NCBI GenBank assembly: GCA_963665525.1
Contig: OY762280.1
Span: forward strand, 558,001 to 622,000
DNA: 64,000 nucleotides
Direction: 5' to 3'
DNA from: UBA12077 sp963665525
GTDB taxonomy: Bacteria > Bacteroidota > Bacteroidia > Bacteroidales > UBA12077
Shown piece after piece: positions 1 to 7,950 of this stretch. The notes under the pieces were generated by a model. It had not been told where the DNA came from and searched no databases. It worked only from the letters and a program-made list of their open reading frames with translations. A program made the translations under genes and the position numbers. Every line of letters starts with the position of its first letter. Within the stretch, counting starts at the first letter, position 1.

Positions 1-1184
1 CTGGTAATGAAGGAATTTTTTGGATGAATGAAATATTAAAAATTGATCCTGAAGCTATTATTGTTTTTATTACTGCTTATGGCGATATGGAATTGGCTGT
101 AAAGGCCATACGAGAAGGAGCAACTGATTTTATTCAAAAACCATGGAATGAGGAGAAGTTTATTACAACTATTGAGAATGCATATAAACTAAGAAAATCA
201 AAGAAAGAAATATCAAATTTAAAACAAAAACAAAAGCATCTGCTTGGAGATATTGCAAATCAGTTTCCTGATATTATTGGAGAATCAAATACTATGAAAG
301 AGATATTTTCCCTCGTTAATAAAGTATCAAAGACAGATGCTAATGTATTAATACTAGGCGAGAATGGAACAGGAAAAGAATTAATAGCACGTGAGATTCA
401 TAAAAAATCAAATAGAGCTAATGAAGTTTTCGTTAGTGTCGATGTTTCTGCATTACCCGATTCATTATTTGAAAGTGAGTTATTTGGTTATGTGAAGGGA
501 GCTTTTACAGATGCTAAGACCGATAAACCAGGTCGAATGGAGATTGCATCTGGAGGAACACTTTTTCTTGATGAGATAGGCAATCTTTCATTAACTGAGC
601 AGTCAAAGTTATTAACGGTTTTACAGAATAGGGAAATTAACAGATTAGGAGCTACTTATAAAATTCCAATAGATATTCGTCTTATTTGCGCTACTAATAA
701 ATCATTGCATGAAATGGTTGTGGAAAATAAATTTCGTGAGGATTTACTTTATCGTATTAATACCATACAGGTTGATTTACCTCCATTACGTGAAAGAAAG
801 GAAGACATTCCTTTGTTAGTATCTTTCTTTAAAAGTAAATACGAAAAGAAATATTCTAAAGCAATTTTAGACATGGATAAAAAAGTGACTCAAACGCTTT
901 TAAAGCATAGCTGGCCTGGTAATATTAGAGAACTGCAGCATACTGTAGAAAAGGCGGTAATTTTATGTGAAGATAATGTGATTAAAGAGGGTGATTTCGG
1001 ATTTAATAATAAACTTAATGATCAATCAGTAAATTTAAACACATTAGATTTATCGGAAATAGAAAAAACGACCATTTTAAAAGCTATTAAAAAGCATTCA
1101 GGTAATTACACGAATGCTGCAAATGAGCTGGGAGTGTCAAGAAAAACTTTATATAATAAATTAAAAAAATATGGGCTTGAATAA
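1..1184 (+). CDS. Sigma-54-dependent response regulator, NtrC family (5' partial)
   Basis: Phosphorylation-controlled activator of sigma-54 promoters. The reading frame is open to the window edge (frame starts at base 3), so the N-terminal part of the receiver, including the phospho-Asp, lies outside; an internal ATG at 24 is not the start. Numbered from that ATG, the receiver tail has ITAYG at 16-20 and the invariant Lys in QKP at 39. The AAA+ domain shows Walker A GENGTGKE (112-119), sigma-54 contact loop GAFTDA (159-164, Asp where the textbook loop has Gly) and Walker B GGTLFLDE (177-184). A Fis-type helix-turn-helix ends the protein (NAANELGVSRKTLYNKL). It overlaps the following histidine kinase by 14 bases, so the two form a translationally coupled two-component pair. 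The target genes are unknown. Confidence 0.95.
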   Translation, partial: GNEGIFWMNEILKIDPEAIIVFITAYGDMELAVKAIREGATDFIQKPWNEEKFITTIENAYKLRKSKKEISNLKQKQKHLLGDIANQFPDIIGESNTMKEIFSLVNKVSKTDANVLILGENGTGKELIAREIHKKSNRANEVFVSVDVSALPDSLFESELFGYVKGAFTDAKTDKPGRMEIASGGTLFLDEIGNLSLTEQSKLLTVLQNREINRLGATYKIPIDIRLICATNKSLHEMVVENKFREDLLYRINTIQVDLPPLRERKEDIPLLVSFFKSKYEKKYSKAILDMDKKVTQTLLKHSWPGNIRELQHTVEKAVILCEDNVIKEGDFGFNNKLNDQSVNLNTLDLSEIEKTTILKAIKKHSGNYTNAANELGVSRKTLYNKLKKYGLE

Positions 1185-2490
1185 ATTTAGTATAAAACTT
1201 TTTTTGTTTATGATCTTGATCTCATTTTTAGGATTTGGATTCTTTTGGTCGTTTAGTTCTAGTCAACTAATCATTACTAAAATTGTAATTGGAGCATTAT
1301 TTCTATTATTTTTTATTTTATTACTTCTTTATATTAACAAGACCAATAGGGATTTATACCATTTCTTAAATGCTATAAAAAGTAGAGAGAGTATATCATC
1401 ATATTCAAACGATTTGTCTTTCGACCAGTTGAGTATTACATACAATGAAATAACCGATCAATTAAAAAAAGCATGGTTGGCTAAAGAGCATGAGCACCAT
1501 TATTTTCAGAATACTATTGAAAATATTAATGTTGGCGTAATAAGTTTTGATGAGCATGGTGATATTCAACTTATAAATAAAGCAGCAAAACAAATTTTAG
1601 GTATTACGAGCATTAGGAATGTAAGTGAATTAAATTCAGAAACAATCCTGTTTGGGGATGAACTTAAAGATATTAAACCTGAAGAGAGTAGACTTTTAAA
1701 GATGAATACCCAGATTGATCAATTAAAGGTTTTAGTAAGATGTTCGGTAATAAAAGTTCAATCTAAATATATCAAAATAATAAGTCTTCAAAATATAAAA
1801 ACTCAACTCGAAGAAAGTGAATTAGAGGCTTGGCAGAAGTTAATAAAGATTTTAACTCATGAAATAATGAATTCTGTAACGCCTATAAAATCTTTAACTT
1901 ATAGTATGCAGAAATCTTTAAAGGATGGAACAAATGACGAAGTAGATTCTGGAATATTAAAAGGTTTACAGGCTATTGAGAAAAGGAGTAAGGGATTGTT
2001 AGATTTTGTTGAATCATACAAAAGTTTAACTCAGATTCAAAAACCTGCATATGAAAGAGTGCATATTGGGAATATGATTGAGAATGTTAAAGTTTTATTA
2101 AAGTCAGAACTGAATGAGCAGAGTATTGTATTTAATGCAACAATGACACCTCAAGATATAAATATTATTGCCGATGGAAAATTAATTGCCCAGGTAGTGG
2201 TGAATTTAGTGCTGAACTCTATAAAAGCACTTAAAAATAGTAAGCAAAAGAATATTAATATAGATTCATACATAAACAATAATGGTCGAGTTTCAATTAA
2301 AATTACGGATAGCGGTAGTGGAATTAATAGTGAAACTTTAGATAAAATCTTTATTCCTTTTTATTCTACTTATCAGGATGGTTCAGGAATTGGACTATCA
2401 TTTGCCAGGCAAGTAATGGTTTTACATAATGGCAGAATTGATGTTAATTCGCAAGAAGGAAAAGGTGCAAGTTTTACATTATCCTTTTAA
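1171..2490 (+). CDS. Sensor histidine kinase, NtrY/PAS type
   Basis: Membrane histidine kinase, presumed partner of the overlapping sigma-54 regulator. Two hydrophobic segments (about residues 8-27 and 33-55) have almost no periplasmic loop between them, so sensing is likely cytoplasmic or within the membrane. A PAS-like region follows (about 105-210). The H-box is LTHEIMNSVTP with phospho-acceptor His230; the ATPase domain shows the N-box (VVNLVLNSIKAL, Asn345/349), G1 DSGSG (380-384) and G2 GSGIGLS (404-410). The start at 1171 lies within the 3' end of the regulator, which fits translational coupling. The signal is not evident from the sequence. Confidence 0.93.
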   Translation: MGLNKFSIKLFLFMILISFLGFGFFWSFSSSQLIITKIVIGALFLLFFILLLLYINKTNRDLYHFLNAIKSRESISSYSNDLSFDQLSITYNEITDQLKKAWLAKEHEHHYFQNTIENINVGVISFDEHGDIQLINKAAKQILGITSIRNVSELNSETILFGDELKDIKPEESRLLKMNTQIDQLKVLVRCSVIKVQSKYIKIISLQNIKTQLEESELEAWQKLIKILTHEIMNSVTPIKSLTYSMQKSLKDGTNDEVDSGILKGLQAIEKRSKGLLDFVESYKSLTQIQKPAYERVHIGNMIENVKVLLKSELNEQSIVFNATMTPQDINIIADGKLIAQVVVNLVLNSIKALKNSKQKNINIDSYINNNGRVSIKITDSGSGINSETLDKIFIPFYSTYQDGSGIGLSFARQVMVLHNGRIDVNSQEGKGASFTLSF

Positions 2491-2564
2491 AATTGAAACA
2501 ATTATTTTATTTAAATGTAAATAATATATAGTAATTGAATGTTCTATTATTATATTTACAACAT

Positions 2565-2668
2565 TAAGAAATTTATCATAAAAAAGCTGCCACGCGGGGT
2601 ACATATCGTATGTGGATGAGAGTTCCACCAGCTTATAAGGCCCGGGAAAGTCCCGGGCTTCTTTTTTT
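2565..2668 (+). ncRNA. Candidate small structured RNA ending in a strong terminator
   Basis: No ORF fits here. A perfect 6-bp stem (AAGCTG at 2584-2589 with CAGCTT at 2629-2634) encloses a GC-richer core in which CCAC (2590-2593) can pair with GTGG (2612-2615), or ACATA (2601-2605) with TATGT (2609-2613), or GTGGA (2612-2616) with TCCAC (2624-2628). These last two helices share bases, so they are mutually exclusive. A perfect terminator follows directly. The high GC compared with the flanks and the nested pairing suggest a discrete RNA rather than a plain kinase-operon terminator. A weak -7-like box (TATATTTA, 2551-2558) lies upstream without a clear -33, so the 5' end is a guess. I do not recognise the family. 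Confidence 0.45.
2638..2668 (+). terminator. Intrinsic terminator
   Basis: Perfect hairpin GCCCGGGA (2640-2647), loop AAG, TCCCGGGC (2651-2658), followed by C and seven T (2662-2668). The T-tract is on the + side only, so it ends rightward transcription (small RNA and/or the kinase operon) and does not serve pmbA, whose stop is at 2674. Confidence 0.9.
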
Positions 2669-2673
2669 ATTTA

Positions 2674-3996
2674 TTAAGATCCAGAAATGACAATATCATT
2701 AAATACAAGGCTAGGTGTTATCCATGAAGAATATTTCCAAGGATCATTTCCAATAGCTGAAAGTTTATTCCAGAAATTTAGATGATTATCTGCAATATTC
2801 ATTTCTGCAATAGCCTGAATCGGTTTGCCATTATCAAATAGCTGCCCTTCAATACCAACGGAAAAGTCACCTGTTGTTGAGTTCGAATTACCTCCAATGA
2901 ATCCTGTAACAAGTATACCTCTGCCAATATTTTTCATTAACTCTTCAACAGATTTATTACCTGGTTGTATTACTAAATTTGATGATCTGCCTGTTGTTGG
3001 TTCCATTTCAAGTTTTCTACTATAATACCAATCTAAATAGAAATTCTCAACTTTACCTTCATTAACAAGTAACATCTTTTTTGCAGGAAGTCCATCGTAA
3101 TCATATAATCTGCTACCAATCCCTTTTTCTACAAATGGATCATCCATAATTGTAAAAATATTACTAGTGACTACTTTCCCTTTTTTATCACTTAAAAATG
3201 ATCGTTTTTGTTGAATGTTAGAACCATATAGGGCATTAACAAATCCTCCTAATATTCTGGGTACAGACTTATTCTCTATAATGATAGGTAACTTTTCTGT
3301 ATTAATTTTCTTTGCCCCCAGAAGATTCTTGGTATTCAAAATGGCCTGTTTCCCAATATCATCTGTTGAAGGTAAGTCGCTAAGATTCCTTACTCTGGCA
3401 TAACCATATGAATAAGGTTTTCTATCTCCTTCATCTTGCATTGAAATGCTTGCATAAATTGTGGTATTTGTTGTTTGGTTTGATCCTTTAAATCCATTGC
3501 TTGTAAGCAGTAGATCTTCTGATTCGCTATTCCAGATGTTTGATTCAACGGATATTACTTTATCACCACCATGATCTAAACAATATGATTCAAGTGAACT
3601 AACAAGCTTATGCAATTCTTCTATGGATAAATCCTTAATATTATGATCATAAATTGATAGTTCCTTGTTAATGTTATGAAAATATTTAGAATCAGTAAGA
3701 GACCTATAAGTGTCTTTTTCAATAAATTTAGTATTTTCAATACTTTTTCGAATAAACGATTCTAAAGAAGATTTTCTTAAATCAGGAGTAGTTTGCGATG
3801 AATATTTACCATCAATAAAAAGATCAAGAGTTAAATTTTTATCAATTGCTTCTTTTATAATTTCAGGTTTTTTTTCTCTATATCTTAACTCAACGCCTCT
3901 GTTATTTTGAATATTAACTCTGCATTCAACATGCTCAATATTCTGGGTGGTTTTAATAATCCAATTCCCTAAGTCTAATAATTCATTATTTATCAT
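2674..3996 (-). CDS. pmbA: TldD/PmbA family protein, PmbA-type subunit
   Basis: PmbA (TldE) half of the TldD/TldE metalloprotease, which in E. coli processes microcin B17 and degrades the CcdA antitoxin. At 440 residues the length is typical. It lacks the HExxxH zinc motif, as expected for the non-catalytic subunit. The N-terminus (MINNELLDLGNWI) shows no signal peptide. Its ATG overlaps the end of tldD by 4 bases (3993-3996), a classic coupling of two subunits. The partner TldD has a Tat signal, so either the two travel together as a folded complex or they act in different compartments; the sequence alone cannot decide. Confidence 0.88.
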   Translation of the reverse strand: MINNELLDLGNWIIKTTQNIEHVECRVNIQNNRGVELRYREKKPEIIKEAIDKNLTLDLFIDGKYSSQTTPDLRKSSLESFIRKSIENTKFIEKDTYRSLTDSKYFHNINKELSIYDHNIKDLSIEELHKLVSSLESYCLDHGGDKVISVESNIWNSESEDLLLTSNGFKGSNQTTNTTIYASISMQDEGDRKPYSYGYARVRNLSDLPSTDDIGKQAILNTKNLLGAKKINTEKLPIIIENKSVPRILGGFVNALYGSNIQQKRSFLSDKKGKVVTSNIFTIMDDPFVEKGIGSRLYDYDGLPAKKMLLVNEGKVENFYLDWYYSRKLEMEPTTGRSSNLVIQPGNKSVEELMKNIGRGILVTGFIGGNSNSTTGDFSVGIEGQLFDNGKPIQAIAEMNIADNHLNFWNKLSAIGNDPWKYSSWITPSLVFNDIVISGS

Positions 3997-5537
3997 GATA
4001 TACCTCCTTTCTGCTGAGTTCCACCAACTGTCATTGAGTTAACTAAACAAGTAGGTAATCCGAATGATACCCTAACAAATTGTCCTTTTCCGCAACCTCC
4101 TGGGCCTCCACGATAAAATGTTAAATCATTGGCTATTGCACCAATATTTTCTAACATTTTTGGACCATTACCCATAATATTTACATCTTTAATTGGTGCA
4201 GTCAATTTCCCATTCTCAATTAAACGGCCTTGTGAAACATAAAAAGAAAAATCTCCTTCGCCAATCTTAACCTGACCATTTCCAACTGCTTCCACATAAA
4301 TGCCATTTTTTGCTTTTTTTATCACATCTTCAGGTAGTTCATTTCCACCTAACATATATGTATTTCTCATTCTTGGCATTGGATAATACTCAAAACTTTC
4401 TCTTCTGCCATTACCTGTAGGATTAACACCATAATATTTAGCCGAAATACGATCATGCATATAGCTTTTTAAAATACCATTTTCCACAAGTACAGTTTTT
4501 TGACCAGGAATACCTTCATCATCAAAATTTAATGATCCTTGTTGATGAGGATTGGTCCCATCATCAATAATAGTAACATTTGATGGAGCGACTTTTTTTC
4601 CAATCATAGTACTGTAAGTTGATGTTTTTTTCCTATTAAAATCAGCTTCCATACCATGTCCAATAGCTTCGTGTAGTAATACTCCAGTAACACCAGGACC
4701 TAATACTACGGGCATTTCTCCAGCTGGAGATTCAACAGTATCAAACAATGAAAGATTTCTTCTAACAACCTCATCTGATAAGTCATTGGTAATTTCAGGA
4801 GTGTAAAATGAGAAATCATAATTGCCACCTAAGCTATAAAATGCTTGTTCTTTTCTACCATCTTTTTCACCTGTTGTTTGTGAATAAATGTATGTACAAG
4901 GAATAGCATCCTCAGCTTTAATACCATCGCTGGTGATAACTAATATACGTTTTAAGTTATCATAATATCCAACTCTAACTTTGCTGATATATTCAGATTT
5001 ATTAAAGCATTGCTCATTAATATCTTTTAATGGTGTTAGCTTTTTACTAATAGGTATTTCTTCGAAAGATGAAGTAAATGGGTAATAATTGCCAATCTCA
5101 GGTACTTTAAATTTATTAGCAAATGTTTTGTGATTCCCATTGGCTATAGTTGATGCTGTTTTAGCAGCCGACAACATGGACTCTTTGGTTAGTTCTTGCG
5201 TATAACCGTATCCAACCTGATCACCCTTAACAGTTCTTATACCGGCTCCTAATTTAATGTTACCATAAGACCTGCTAACTTTACCATCTTCTAAAATTAG
5301 CCAGTTTTCTAAAGTGTGTTCAAAATAAATATCTGCAAAATCTCCTCCTTTTGAGAGTGCCATGGCGAGAATCTCTTGATTCAACTGATCTGTTATTCCG
5401 AATTCTTTTTCGAAGTAAGCTTGTTGAGTCAAGTTCTTATGAGAAAATACACATCCGTCCAGATATGGGGAGACAATCAACAATCCTCCAGCGTAAGCTG
5501 TATTTCTCAGGAATTTTCTTCTGGTTATTGGCTTCAT
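3993..5537 (-). CDS. tldD: TldD family zinc metalloprotease with Tat signal
   Basis: Catalytic subunit of the TldD/PmbA protease. The zinc motif HEAIGH lies at 289-294 in LLHEAIGHGMEADF, and the conserved C-terminal Cys (GGPGGCGKGQ, Cys482) is present. Unlike cytosolic E. coli TldD, this protein begins with a twin-arginine signal: TRRKFLRN at 5-12, a hydrophobic stretch, then a lipobox-like LDGC ending at Cys29, which suggests export as a folded, possibly lipidated enzyme. The length of 514 is consistent with about 30 added residues. pmbA follows with a 4-base overlap. The substrate is unknown. The family call is secure; export is inferred from the signal. Confidence 0.93.
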   Translation of the reverse strand: MKPITRRKFLRNTAYAGGLLIVSPYLDGCVFSHKNLTQQAYFEKEFGITDQLNQEILAMALSKGGDFADIYFEHTLENWLILEDGKVSRSYGNIKLGAGIRTVKGDQVGYGYTQELTKESMLSAAKTASTIANGNHKTFANKFKVPEIGNYYPFTSSFEEIPISKKLTPLKDINEQCFNKSEYISKVRVGYYDNLKRILVITSDGIKAEDAIPCTYIYSQTTGEKDGRKEQAFYSLGGNYDFSFYTPEITNDLSDEVVRRNLSLFDTVESPAGEMPVVLGPGVTGVLLHEAIGHGMEADFNRKKTSTYSTMIGKKVAPSNVTIIDDGTNPHQQGSLNFDDEGIPGQKTVLVENGILKSYMHDRISAKYYGVNPTGNGRRESFEYYPMPRMRNTYMLGGNELPEDVIKKAKNGIYVEAVGNGQVKIGEGDFSFYVSQGRLIENGKLTAPIKDVNIMGNGPKMLENIGAIANDLTFYRGGPGGCGKGQFVRVSFGLPTCLVNSMTVGGTQQKGGIS

Positions 5538-5691
5538 TATTAAGCTTTTATTTTAAAATAAACAACAAGTTATAAAATAAAAGTCTAAGAATCAATTTAA
5601 AAAATGGAACAGCTAAAGGAGTATATTGCTTATGGATTCATGTTTATTGACTTAAGAGATATAAACCCCTAACATCATATTTTTTGTTTAT

Positions 5692-6375
5692 TTATCTGTT
5701 TTTGTCAAAGTCATTTAAGAATTTAACCAGTTTTATGAGGTCTTCTTCAGAATGTAATTTAATCTTTTCCTTTTTGATATATTCTTCCACTTTTGGATGA
5801 TTAAAAAATAATTTAAGGAGTTTCTTTTTAGTTTTAATTAGAGTTAGGGGCTCTCCATAAACTGATAAGTAATATAAGGATCTTTCTTTAACAAATTTAG
5901 ATTTTTTACTTTCACTGTTACTATAGGCATAATTATCAAGAGAAATATTTGAAATAATTTCTCTTTTATAAAGGCTAATATAATCATCAACAAGCTCGAT
6001 AAAATATCCTCTTTTTGTTAAATCATAGTTATAGTAATCAGAGAATATATAATATTGATTGTTTATTTCTAACTTTAATATTTGTTCCGGATTTGCTATT
6101 GCATAAGTAATTTCATCTTCTTTATATTCCATTTGATCTTTATATGCGTTATAATTCATTTTATATTCAATCGGGTTATTGTTATTCGATTTTAAATAAA
6201 CATTACAATCTAAAAAGTTTTCATAGATATATGGGCTTCCACTGGCCTCATCGTATGTCATTACTTCTTGTACTGAACCTTTTAATTTTAACTTGTAGGT
6301 ATTAATTGATGGTTTTTGTGCATTACTAGTTAATATTGAAACAATTAACAAGAAACAAAGTACATATAGCCTCAT
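5692..6375 (-). CDS. Secreted hypothetical protein
   Basis: Unrecognised 227-residue protein. A Sec signal peptide is clear (MRLYVLCFLLIVSILTSNAQ, likely cut after the Ala in NAQ). The mature part is rich in Tyr, Asn and Lys with several short strand-like repeats (for example YKMNYNAYKDQMEYKEDE) and no cysteine-based or catalytic motif I can name; the C-terminus is lysine-rich and helical. It stands alone between tldD and the aldolase-like gene, about 60 bases downstream of the latter on the same strand, so co-transcription is possible. Probably periplasmic or surface-associated. Confidence 0.7.
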   Translation of the reverse strand: MRLYVLCFLLIVSILTSNAQKPSINTYKLKLKGSVQEVMTYDEASGSPYIYENFLDCNVYLKSNNNNPIEYKMNYNAYKDQMEYKEDEITYAIANPEQILKLEINNQYYIFSDYYNYDLTKRGYFIELVDDYISLYKREIISNISLDNYAYSNSESKKSKFVKERSLYYLSVYGEPLTLIKTKKKLLKLFFNHPKVEEYIKKEKIKLHSEEDLIKLVKFLNDFDKNR

Positions 6376-6436
6376 TTTAGTATGATTTAATTAAGTTCGA
6401 GTTATAATTAGGATAATTAAAAAATGGTTTACCCTA

Positions 6437-7528
6437 CTATAAATGATCGATTATTTCATGATCGGTAGTGATATATTCTTTCATGAGATTTGCTGTTAGG
6501 CAAGAATGAATAGGAATAATTCCAACTAAATTACCAATGTTGATTTTTTTAAATAAATCTTCTGATACTTTTAAAGTTCCATGTTCCTGAGAAACTTTTA
6601 TAAGAAAGATATCACTTTCTGTTTTTTTCCATCCTTCAGGATTTAAAACAACAAGTTGTCCATAAACTTTGGTTCCATCTATTTCAATAAATTCTTTAGA
6701 GAAATGAACACCACCACCGTACACAATAATTTCTTGTCTATTTCTGTGTTTTGCTACAACCGGACAAGCCATAGCAACTGCTATTTGATCAAATGAACAA
6801 GAACCGATATAGTATTGCATTAAGTCATAAAAAACAAAATTCCCTGGACGAATCTCATCAATGCCTTCAAAATCATCAATAATACTGCATGATGGAGTAT
6901 CACCTGTAGACATGATTAGATGAGGATAACTATCAATAAAATGGTCTCTTAATAAAGATAATTTTTCTGATGAAGTATTATAAATTTCAATAACCTCTTT
7001 TGGATTTTTTGTGCTGTAAGTATTTCCAAAATGTGATAAAAAACCTTTAAAAATTAATTTATCGGACTTTTCTGATGCATTTAAAATTTTATCAATGGTT
7101 AAAAATATATCGAATGAGATTCCAGTGCGTCGGTAGCCGGCATCAATTTTTATAAAATAGCCAACTTTAGAAGTGAGGTTTTCATTTAAAAAATCGATGG
7201 CATGAATATTCTCAAGAGTGAGATTAAGATTTATTTTACTTGCCAGCTGATTAATTAATTCAATTTGTCTAATGTTAGCAGGGAAAGCAATAGTAATATC
7301 ATTCCATTCATCGGCAAAATATTCGGCCATTTGTAAGGAAGAAACCGTTATCTTGTTTACTCCAAAATCTTTAAACCACCTTCCGATTATTTTTGACTGA
7401 TGTGTTTTAAAATGTGGCCTGAAAATTAAATTATTCTTTTTTGCTTTTTCAGTCATCGACTGAATATTCTTAAGACATTTTTGTTTATCGAGAATTAATG
7501 TTGGCGAAGTAATTTTATTTAAATCCAT
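6437..7528 (-). CDS. D-threonine aldolase / D-serine dehydratase-like PLP enzyme
   Basis: Fold-type III PLP enzyme of the alanine racemase-like family that includes D-threonine aldolase (D-Thr to Gly plus acetaldehyde) and metal-dependent D-serine dehydratase. The PLP lysine is Lys41 in FRPHFKTHQS. The C-terminal domain carries HSCLTANL with His341 and Cys343, the residues that bind the metal in D-serine dehydratase. At 363 residues it is full length. The exact substrate cannot be told from sequence. A -7-like box for the minus strand (CAAAGATA on +, 7551-7558) lies about 22 bases upstream of the ATG, so it probably has its own promoter; no good -33 box is seen. Confidence 0.85.
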   Translation of the reverse strand: MDLNKITSPTLILDKQKCLKNIQSMTEKAKKNNLIFRPHFKTHQSKIIGRWFKDFGVNKITVSSLQMAEYFADEWNDITIAFPANIRQIELINQLASKINLNLTLENIHAIDFLNENLTSKVGYFIKIDAGYRRTGISFDIFLTIDKILNASEKSDKLIFKGFLSHFGNTYSTKNPKEVIEIYNTSSEKLSLLRDHFIDSYPHLIMSTGDTPSCSIIDDFEGIDEIRPGNFVFYDLMQYYIGSCSFDQIAVAMACPVVAKHRNRQEIIVYGGGVHFSKEFIEIDGTKVYGQLVVLNPEGWKKTESDIFLIKVSQEHGTLKVSEDLFKKINIGNLVGIIPIHSCLTANLMKEYITTDHEIIDHL

Positions 7529-7930
7529 AATGAATAAGATCGGTTTTACTCAAAGATATTAAAAATAGAGGAGATATTGTAGATCCAAGTTTATGTGATA
7601 TAAGTTTTTCTAGGGGTTTAAGTTTTAGAAATGATTTACTATATGAACAATTTTATAATTTGCTTGTTTTAATAATTCGAAAGCAAGTATTAAGATATAA
7701 ATACTATAAATCAATTAAAGTACATTTTGTTAAAAGATATCTAACAGTAAGTTCATGTGATTCACATTTAGGAGCGGTTAGGGTTAATAATATACAAACT
7801 TGCTGTTGTAGTTAAACATCTCTCATTCGTGTTAAATAAGTTGATAAGGTTGATGATTGATTAATTTATTTTAAGATTGTTGTATGAATGGATAATTCGT
7901 GAAAGAGTGAGAGATGTTTACTCATAAGTT
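7529..7930. other. 402-base stretch without a gene
   Basis: No convincing ORF on either strand. The left end holds the putative promoter of the D-threonine aldolase-like gene. The middle (about 7570-7800) is AT-rich with nothing recognisable. The right end (7813-7920) holds a long inverted repeat followed by a rightward terminator, described separately as a candidate RNA. Confidence 0.7.
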
Positions 7931-7950
7931 TTAAAGCTTATGAGTTTTTT
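7813..7950 (+). ncRNA. Candidate structured RNA closed by a 16-bp stem
   Basis: A 16-bp helix pairs 7813-7828 (TAAACATCTCTCATTC) with 7905-7920 (GAGTGAGAGATGTTTA) with one G-T wobble and encloses 76 AT-rich bases. One base later an intrinsic terminator begins. The layout of a closing stem followed by a terminator on the + strand suggests an independent small RNA of about 130-140 nt. The boundaries are inferred; no clean upstream promoter is visible. The terminator overlaps the last codons of the leftward gene ending at 7931. A 6S-like rod was considered, but the interior does not pair well enough to claim it. Confidence 0.45.
7921..7950 (+). terminator. Intrinsic terminator (rightward)
   Basis: CTCATAAG (7921-7928), loop TTTTAAAG, CTTATGAG (7937-7944), then six T (7945-7950). 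No T-tract exists on the opposite side, so the direction is rightward even though no rightward protein gene precedes it; this is the main reason to suspect a transcript in the 7.5-7.9 kb gap. Confidence 0.75.

Noticed and set aside
159..182. GAFTDA instead of GAFTGA as a loss-of-function change in the sigma-54 regulator (residues counted from base 24)
   Set aside because: GAFTDA is a common natural variant of the loop in this phylum, so it is not a sign of decay.
7813..7920. 6S RNA
   Set aside because: The outer stem is good but the inside does not form the long rod with a central bubble, and the length is short.
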